Shown here piece by piece: positions 5,983 through 11,104 of a stretch of 11,104 bases of DNA. The notes beneath the pieces were generated by a model. It did no database searches. It was not told the origin of the DNA and worked only from the letters and a program-made list of their open reading frames with translations. The stretch comes from an uncultured Lachnospiraceae bacterium (lineage in GTDB: Bacteria; Bacillota; Clostridia; Lachnospirales; Lachnospiraceae), in the NCBI GenBank assembly GCA_947176785.1, contig CAMWSA010000091.1, forward strand, positions 1 through 11,104, given 5' to 3'. The translations under genes were made by a program, and so were the position numbers. Position 1 is the stretch's first letter; every line of letters begins with the position of its first letter.

Positions 5983-6711
5983 ATGGATAATCTGCGAATC
6001 AGAAAATATATGGATCAATTGTTTGAGAATGCGCCGGTAAATCGCCGCACGCTGGAACTGAAGGAGGAACTGATTGCCAATGCACTGGAAAAGTATAACG
6101 ACCTGACCCTTCGGGGATATGGAGAAGACGAGGCATTTCAGCTGGTTATCGGCTCAATTGGCGATGTGCGGCAGCTTTTCGCGGAGATGGGCACGGATGA
6201 TGATTATTCCCATGCTTATTATCTGCAATGGGCACGGGAGGCCCAGGAGAAGAAAGCCGCTTTGACCGCCGTGTCCGTAGGTCTTTTCCTGCTGGCAGGA
6301 ACTGTACTGGTGGTCTCTTTCCTGCTATACTGGTATAATGAAAAATTTATCTATATAAATGGGCAGAATCTAAATCTGCTGGGAATAGGCGTTGCACTGC
6401 TGATCTGTATCGTACCGGTCTCGCTACTGGTATATGCCAGCAAAATCCAGCCCCCGGCAGAACTGGCTGACTATGCTGCCAGGCAGGCTGTTTGCAGTTC
6501 CGAGAGCAAAAAGCAGCGCCGCAAGCGCTTTAAACAGATCAAGGGCAGCCTGGAAGGGCTGATGTGGATACTGATTGTGATTTTCTATTTTATTGTCAGC
6601 TTTTACACCCAGGCATGGTATATTACCTGGATCATTTTTCTGGGCGGTGCCGCTGTGGAGTGTTTACTGGATGCGCTTACTAAGATTTTCTTCCCCATGG
6701 ATAAGGAGTAA
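5983..6711 (+). CDS. DUF1700/HAAS-domain membrane protein, PadR partner
   Basis: A 242-residue protein. Residues about 1-70 form the helical HAAS/DUF1700 domain (IRKYMDQLFENAP, ELKEELIANALEKYNDL, GYGEDEAFQLVIGSIGDVRQL), which is typically encoded beside PadR regulators. A charged linker follows, then four predicted membrane helices at about 93-117, 130-151, 190-208 and 211-230. A basic loop (KKQRRKRFKQIK, about 176-187) between the second and third helices is likely cytoplasmic. HAAS proteins are thought to link a cytoplasmic helical module to membrane sensing or envelope control; the exact role is unknown. The start is fixed by an upstream stop at 5968, and initiation probably depends on the hairpin described above. 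The gene is bracketed by the two copies of the long palindrome. Family call is good. Confidence 0.83.
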   Translation: MDNLRIRKYMDQLFENAPVNRRTLELKEELIANALEKYNDLTLRGYGEDEAFQLVIGSIGDVRQLFAEMGTDDDYSHAYYLQWAREAQEKKAALTAVSVGLFLLAGTVLVVSFLLYWYNEKFIYINGQNLNLLGIGVALLICIVPVSLLVYASKIQPPAELADYAARQAVCSSESKKQRRKRFKQIKGSLEGLMWILIVIFYFIVSFYTQAWYITWIIFLGGAAVECLLDALTKIFFPMDKE

Positions 6712-6773
6712 TGCCTTATGCCCGGAAAATTTCCTGCCGGATAGAGAAGCCTTTTACCTGCATCCTTCCCTAT

Positions 6774-6876
6774 TATACTGACAAACGCTAAGATTCTCCC
6801 ATTCCTGCACGTCCTATACTGCATAATTGGGCAGTATGGACGTGCGGGAGGGAAAATCTAACCGCTTGTGAGTATA
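6774..6876. repeat. Long imperfect palindrome, copy B
   Basis: A 103-nt hairpin homologous to copy A. Helices: 6774-6779/6871-6876, 6781-6787/6863-6869, 6792-6800/6850-6858, 6804-6814/6838-6848 and 6816-6822/6831-6837, with loop ATAATTGG (6823-6830). It has the same orientation as copy A and the same G.G mismatch (6780/6870). There is no T-tract after it, so terminator function is not obvious. It begins 62 nt after the HAAS stop codon. Confidence 0.85.
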
Positions 6877-6905
6877 TCAACCGGGCGGAGACGATTTATC
6901 CATAC

Positions 6906-6945
6906 AAACAGGGAGCAGGACATTTCTTCCCACTCCCTGCTTTGT
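6906..6945. terminator. Candidate bidirectional terminator between convergent genes
   Basis: CAGGGAG (6909-6915) pairs with CTCCCTG (6933-6939) across a 17-nt loop; CTTTGTCCTT follows on the plus strand and TTTGTATGG on the minus strand. It lies between the HAAS gene and the end of the GH2 gene, where both need termination. The stem is short and the T runs are modest. Confidence 0.5.
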
Positions 6946-7016
6946 CCTTCCCTGCGCCCATACCTGCGTCGCTCAAATTTACCTTTTTTCTGCGCTCATA
7001 TGTATTCAGACAAATC

Positions 7017-10000
7017 TTATTCAAATCGGAACCACTCAAAATCAAAATCGCACCCCGGCAGGAACACGAATACCACTTTCTGCCGCCCTTTCACCGGCTG
7101 CAGTTCAAAGCTGTGTTCTGTGTATTCCTCCTCGTGAGGGAATTCCACGATCTGGTTTACGCTCTCCTCTCCGACAAAACGCACATGGATCGTATTGTTT
7201 GCCAGCGGCGTTCGGCCGCAGATGCTGACCCTGCTGACGCCCTGCTCTCCAAAATCCATATCCGCATATTCCAGAGACACATTGTTTCCGATTCCCTCTA
7301 TGGCCTTCTCCGTCACGGTGAAGCTGTCCCCATAAAGCTGTCTGTTTTCCACCACATAATGCTGTGCGAAGGCCCTGTTTATCCTGGTAAAAACAAAGCC
7401 GCCCAGTTCCATCGAGGACTTTGTGCAGATACTGAGTGTAGTCTGTCCACGCAGACGCTTTTTCAGCTTATATGTCTCGGGCTGGAACACCTGCCACTGG
7501 CTCTGTTTGTGATATACGCCGTCATAGAGCAGTTCACTGCCCTCTTCGTCCGGCAAGCCCTCCCAGAACTGTATAAACTGGGGATCGTTGGTATTGGCAA
7601 AAATGGATATCGTGATCTCATCCGAACCGTAGTCCCCGAAATCCAGGCCGGAATAACCCACTGCGGTAAATCCCTCCCGGGCGGTTGAGGCGGCGTTTTG
7701 AATACCGCTGAGTACCGTGCCCTGCTTGCAGTTGAACAGGCCACCCACCACAAAGGAGTAGGGGTCCATAGTCGCCGGCCCCATATTCTGAATGACAAAT
7801 TCCATCTGGGAGATCAGCTTCACCTTGTCCGTACCGTTTTTCACCATGCAGCGCACATTGAATTCTCCGTCTCCCAAAGCCGTAATCACAGCCCTGTCGC
7901 CCCGGGCCTCCACACTGGCCACATTGGTCTCAATGCCCGAGGCATTGACCGCTTTCCAAATGATCTCCTGATCTGTGGCAGAAGCAGGATGACAGACAGC
8001 CTGTACGGTAACCTGCCTTTTCTCCGGACTCAAGATTGTCCAGGCGCGCTGTTTATTCTCCTGCAGCGGTGCGGCAGTCTCCGGCAGTGGTGCAGCAGCA
8101 GTCTCCGGCAACTGCTCTCCGTCCGGCAGCTGCGCAGCCGCCCCATCCTCCAGGCTTTGCATATCCTCTTCAGCATGAATCAATTCCAGCTTGCGCACAG
8201 GCACAAAGCCCACAGGTACCTGCGCCAGAGGCATGAAGCTGTTTCGGGGAAGCAAAGCCAAGCCTTCCCGCATCTCGCCGGGCACCACCGTTATGGACAG
8301 GCTTGCCTCTCGCAGGATATCCCCCATCTCGCTTTGCCGTATCTTTTGCACATGGCTGCTCTTGTCCTCTTTGGTGTAGGCCGGCAGTTCTCCCAGATGG
8401 ACGCTTTTGCGGGCATCCCTCACCGTCACTTTGATTTCTCCCGGCTGGTCTTCCACTGCGACCATCGCCATCAGCCTGCCGCTGAAAAGCTTGCGGATCG
8501 TGCCCTTATAGGGATCATAGTCCGTACTGTCCCCGTTGTCCAGTCCCACTAACCGACCCGGCCCGGTAACCTCCACCTCCACATAATCGCTGGCGTTTTC
8601 CACCGGGCTGCCGTTTTCATCCACTGTGGAAATCTCCAGGAACAGCATGTCCTCCCCGTTAGCCGTCAAAGTCATGCAGTCTGTAGGAATGGACTGCGCA
8701 CCGCCGGCGGGACTGCCCTGCCAGGTCAATATGCGGCTGCCCTGCATTTTCTCGGCCCGCAGTACCAGCGCCGCCGAATCGCCGCTGGTGCTGCGGCTCT
8801 CCCGCGCCACCTCCCGGCCCTCATGGTCGTAAGCTACCGCGCAGATCGTGCCCGGCCTGTACCACAGCTTGTAGTCGTCAGTCAGCATACTTCCTGAATC
8901 CGCCTCATGACTCATCTCACATGTGCCACGGGATATCCCGTTTTCAAACAGTTCCACCCTGGGCTGATTGCTGGCAATGCGCACGTCTATGACCTGGCCC
9001 GGGTTGAAATCCCAGTAGGGGAAGATATGGACAAAAGGCTCCTTTTTCCCATCGGTCCATTCCCCTTTGTAGATATAGTATGCATCCTTGGGAATTCCCG
9101 CCGTGTCTATCTGCCCGAAATAACTGTTCTTAGTCTGGTAGGGCGTAGGCTCCCCGATATAGTCAAAGCCGGTCCACAAAAATTGGCCGCAGGAATAGGG
9201 CGTATCCCTGTCCATGGTGATACAATACTCCTCATTGGCCGCCCCCCAGCTGGTGGCGCTGTTTCCCAGAGAGGAACATTGCTCGTCCTCGTCCGTCAGA
9301 ATGGAACGCTCCAGCGGGAAATGATAGATGCCACGGCTCTTTACCACAGAGGCCGTTTCGCTGCCGTAAATCACCCAGTCCGGATGGGCCCCGTGATGTT
9401 CCTCATAGTAGCGCTCCGCATAGTTATACCCCGCCATCCCGGTGATATCCGCACACCTCTGCGCACCCTCCCAGGGCATAAAATTGCTGCCGATGGTACA
9501 GGGTGCATTCTCCCTGGGATCGTGTTCCCGCACATAACCCACCAGCCTGCGGGTGATCTCCTGCCCATGTTCACTGGCATGGGTGTCATAAATCTCGTTG
9601 CCGATACTCCACATCAGCAAACTCACGTGGCTGCGATCCCGGCGCACCCAGCTGCGCACGTCCGTCTCCGCCCAGTCCACGAAAAAGCGTGCATAGTCAT
9701 ATTGGGTCTTGGGCATTTCCCACATGTCAAAGGCTTCCGCAACCACCAGAAAACCCAATTCATCCGCCAACTCCATAACCTCCGGTGCAGGCATATTGTG
9801 GGAGGTCCGCAGGGCGTTCACCCCCATACTGCGCAGTTTCAGAAATTTCCTGCGCATGGCCTCTTTGGAGAAAGCGGCCCCCAGCGCACCCAGGTCATGG
9901 TGTTCGCAGACACCGTTCAGCCGCAGCTTCCGGCCATTTAGCAGAAACCCTTCTTCCGGCCTAAATTCCTTGCAGCAAAAGCCCGTCTTAAGGCTCTCCC

Positions 10001-10991
10001 GCTGAATCACCTGCCCGTCCTCCATCAACTCCACCCGCAGGGTGTACAGATAGGGAGCTTCCACGTCCCAAAGCCTTGGGGCCTTCACCATATAACAGCT
10101 GTTAAAGCGTGCGCCATGTTCCAGCCTGCGTCCGTCCGGGGTCAGCACCACCCGCCCGTCCGCCATGGCGTTTTCACAATTGCAGTCCACTGTGTACTGC
10201 CAAATCCATGCGCCGTCCGCCGCTAATCTGTCGGCGTCACCCTCTCCCATTTGATCATCCTCCGCCGAGGCAACGCCGGCTTTTCGCTGTACGCCAACGT
10301 CCGCGGGGCCGTCCGCTTCCCGGTATACGCCGCTCCCTGCGTTACCGCCTGCTTCACGGCACCCGCCGCTCTCTTCGTTACCCTCTGCCTCCCGGCGCAC
10401 GCTTTCTGACAGCGTATAGCAAATCTGATATTTCCCTGATGCCAGATCCGGCGCGCCGCCCTGGCCGTCCACCAGTTCCGTCTCAACCTGCAGTTCATAG
10501 CCCTGCTCCGCCTTCCTCACAGACACATAGATTCCGTCGCTGGCTATATGCACCCCTGGTACCGTTACCAGCCACACATTCCTGTAGATACCCGCACCGC
10601 TGTACCAGCGGCTGTTAGGAGACTGGTGAACCACCCGCATGACCAGCCGGTTTTCCCCCTCCCGCAGGGCCTCCGTCACATCATATTCAAATGTGGAATA
10701 ACCGTATTTCCACTCTCCCACCAGGCAATCGTTGATATAGAGGGCAGAATCCATATACACGCCGTCAAAGCGCAGATGTATCCTCTCCCCCGCCTTTTTT
10801 TCCACCAGCCAGTCCTTCACATACCAGCCGATGCCGTCCTCATACAGCCTGTCCGTCTGCCAGACCAGCCAGTCATGCGGCAGCGCTACCGGCCGCAGGC
10901 CCGCCTGCCATATTTCCTTCTGCTCATACGTCACTCCCAGCGCAGTCCTGGCAAACTGCCAGCCTGTGTTAAAAAGCACCTTCCGATTCAT
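7017..10991 (-). CDS. Multidomain GH2 beta-galactosidase-type glycoside hydrolase
   Basis: A 1324-residue enzyme. Order: GH2 sugar-binding jelly roll (about 5-140, with LPHDW, DGIGWYVKDW and RWYSGAGIYRNVWL), Ig-like domain (about 145-340), TIM barrel (about 345-640), DUF4982 (about 650-725), Ig-like domain with GRLVGLDNGDSTDYDPYKG (about 744-862), Ala/Pro/Glu linker (about 945-982), Big-like domain (about 985-1065), and two C-terminal beta modules resembling CBM6-type carbohydrate-binding domains, ending in DFDFEWFRFE. Catalytic residues: acid/base Glu466 in SIGNEIYD and nucleophile Glu545 in YGSETAS. It should hydrolyse terminal beta-galactosides or related sugars; exact specificity is unclear. 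No signal peptide, so probably cytoplasmic. GAGGAGG (10997-11003) is 5 nt from ATG 10991 and only 2 nt from ATG 10994, favouring 10991. It is longer than LacZ (1024 residues) because of the C-terminal modules and a tandem-repeat insertion. No clear promoter was seen in 11004-11104. Confidence 0.9.
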   Translation of the reverse strand: MNRKVLFNTGWQFARTALGVTYEQKEIWQAGLRPVALPHDWLVWQTDRLYEDGIGWYVKDWLVEKKAGERIHLRFDGVYMDSALYINDCLVGEWKYGYSTFEYDVTEALREGENRLVMRVVHQSPNSRWYSGAGIYRNVWLVTVPGVHIASDGIYVSVRKAEQGYELQVETELVDGQGGAPDLASGKYQICYTLSESVRREAEGNEESGGCREAGGNAGSGVYREADGPADVGVQRKAGVASAEDDQMGEGDADRLAADGAWIWQYTVDCNCENAMADGRVVLTPDGRRLEHGARFNSCYMVKAPRLWDVEAPYLYTLRVELMEDGQVIQRESLKTGFCCKEFRPEEGFLLNGRKLRLNGVCEHHDLGALGAAFSKEAMRRKFLKLRSMGVNALRTSHNMPAPEVMELADELGFLVVAEAFDMWEMPKTQYDYARFFVDWAETDVRSWVRRDRSHVSLLMWSIGNEIYDTHASEHGQEITRRLVGYVREHDPRENAPCTIGSNFMPWEGAQRCADITGMAGYNYAERYYEEHHGAHPDWVIYGSETASVVKSRGIYHFPLERSILTDEDEQCSSLGNSATSWGAANEEYCITMDRDTPYSCGQFLWTGFDYIGEPTPYQTKNSYFGQIDTAGIPKDAYYIYKGEWTDGKKEPFVHIFPYWDFNPGQVIDVRIASNQPRVELFENGISRGTCEMSHEADSGSMLTDDYKLWYRPGTICAVAYDHEGREVARESRSTSGDSAALVLRAEKMQGSRILTWQGSPAGGAQSIPTDCMTLTANGEDMLFLEISTVDENGSPVENASDYVEVEVTGPGRLVGLDNGDSTDYDPYKGTIRKLFSGRLMAMVAVEDQPGEIKVTVRDARKSVHLGELPAYTKEDKSSHVQKIRQSEMGDILREASLSITVVPGEMREGLALLPRNSFMPLAQVPVGFVPVRKLELIHAEEDMQSLEDGAAAQLPDGEQLPETAAAPLPETAAPLQENKQRAWTILSPEKRQVTVQAVCHPASATDQEIIWKAVNASGIETNVASVEARGDRAVITALGDGEFNVRCMVKNGTDKVKLISQMEFVIQNMGPATMDPYSFVVGGLFNCKQGTVLSGIQNAASTAREGFTAVGYSGLDFGDYGSDEITISIFANTNDPQFIQFWEGLPDEEGSELLYDGVYHKQSQWQVFQPETYKLKKRLRGQTTLSICTKSSMELGGFVFTRINRAFAQHYVVENRQLYGDSFTVTEKAIEGIGNNVSLEYADMDFGEQGVSRVSICGRTPLANNTIHVRFVGEESVNQIVEFPHEEEYTEHSFELQPVKGRQKVVFVFLPGCDFDFEWFRFE
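10251..10394 (-). repeat. Four 36-bp tandem repeats within the GH2 gene
   Basis: Four contiguous 36-bp units (10394-10359, 10358-10323, 10322-10287, 10286-10251) encode the 12-residue repeats REAEGNEESGGC, REAGGNAGSGVY, READGPADVGVQ and RKAGVASAEDDQ (residues about 200-247). The Gly/Ala/Glu-rich insert interrupts the GH2 Ig-like domain between CYTLSESVR and the strand WIWQYTVDC. Units keep the reading frame and diverge progressively towards the last. Confidence 0.85.
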
Positions 10992-11104
10992 CATTACCTC
11001 CTCACAGAAAATATATTTTTAGGCGATTGTGAAACTCCCGTTCAGGATGCAGGGATTGGGCAATATATACAAAATAAGGGCGACTTGCCACCGCATGAAG
11101 CTAA

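Noticed and set aside
6774..6876. Copy B of the palindrome as a simple terminator of the HAAS gene
   Set aside because: No T-tract follows, the same element also occurs upstream of the gene, and a separate candidate terminator lies at 6906-6945.
7698..8552. Long plus-strand ORF of 284 codons opposite the GH2 gene
   Set aside because: It is an antisense shadow of the GC-rich GH2 coding sequence, with low-complexity His/Arg/Ser-rich composition.
8907..9941. Plus-strand ORF of 344 codons
   Set aside because: Antisense shadow of the catalytic part of the GH2 gene; no family features on this strand.
11004..11104. Promoter and operator for the GH2 gene, including a TGAAC/GTTTCA dyad
   Set aside because: The hexamers are poor (TGGCAA-17-TATATT at best) and the dyad has an unpaired base; not enough to annotate.

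Overview
The window looks like chromosome from a low-to-mid-GC Gram-positive Clostridia, most likely a gut Lachnospiraceae-type organism. The reasons are strong AGGAGG-type ribosome sites, the family mix (BlaR1-like M56 peptidase, Rpn/PD-(D/E)XK protein, PadR plus DUF1700/HAAS pair, large DUF4982-type GH2 enzyme) and consensus sigma-A promoters. This assignment is inferred from content; no rRNA or other marker gene is present. No tRNA, rRNA, CRISPR array or complete insertion sequence was seen.

Layout. 1-1200 (+): the 3' part of a membrane M56 (BlaR1/MecR1-like) sensor peptidase overlaps a small gene for an 88-residue exported peptide, closed by a perfect GC-rich palindrome. 1201-1543 holds no convincing gene. 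1544-2479 (-): an Rpn-family nuclease/putative transposase; a short stop-containing fragment of the same family lies upstream at about 2802-2860. 3019-5007 (+): an HD-domain phosphohydrolase (COG1078-like) followed by a YwgA/SocA-like protein, probably one transcription unit ending in a clear hairpin terminator at 5065. 5097-5272: a possible decayed reading frame on the minus strand. 5245-6711 (+): a perfect-consensus promoter with operator-like dyads, a PadR repressor, then a four-helix membrane protein with an N-terminal HAAS domain. 7017-10991 (-): a 1324-residue multidomain GH2 beta-galactosidase-type enzyme convergent with the PadR/HAAS unit.

The most unusual signal is structural. Two roughly 103-nt copies of one long imperfect palindrome (5741-5844 and 6774-6876) flank the HAAS gene in the same orientation. 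They share helices, a conserved ATAATTRG apical loop and several base-pair-preserving (compensatory) differences, so the fold itself appears to be under selection or to be the unit of mobility. The HAAS gene also has a strong Shine-Dalgarno 24 nt from its ATG, with a perfect 6-bp hairpin filling the gap; folding that hairpin would restore a 6-nt spacing.

How the genes work together: PadR probably represses its own promoter and the membrane HAAS protein. The M56 peptidase and exported peptide probably form the signalling and output parts of a BlaI/BlaR-like unit whose repressor gene would lie outside the window. The HD and YwgA-like proteins look like a functional pair of unknown role. The GH2 enzyme lacks a signal peptide and is probably a cytoplasmic glycan-degrading enzyme.
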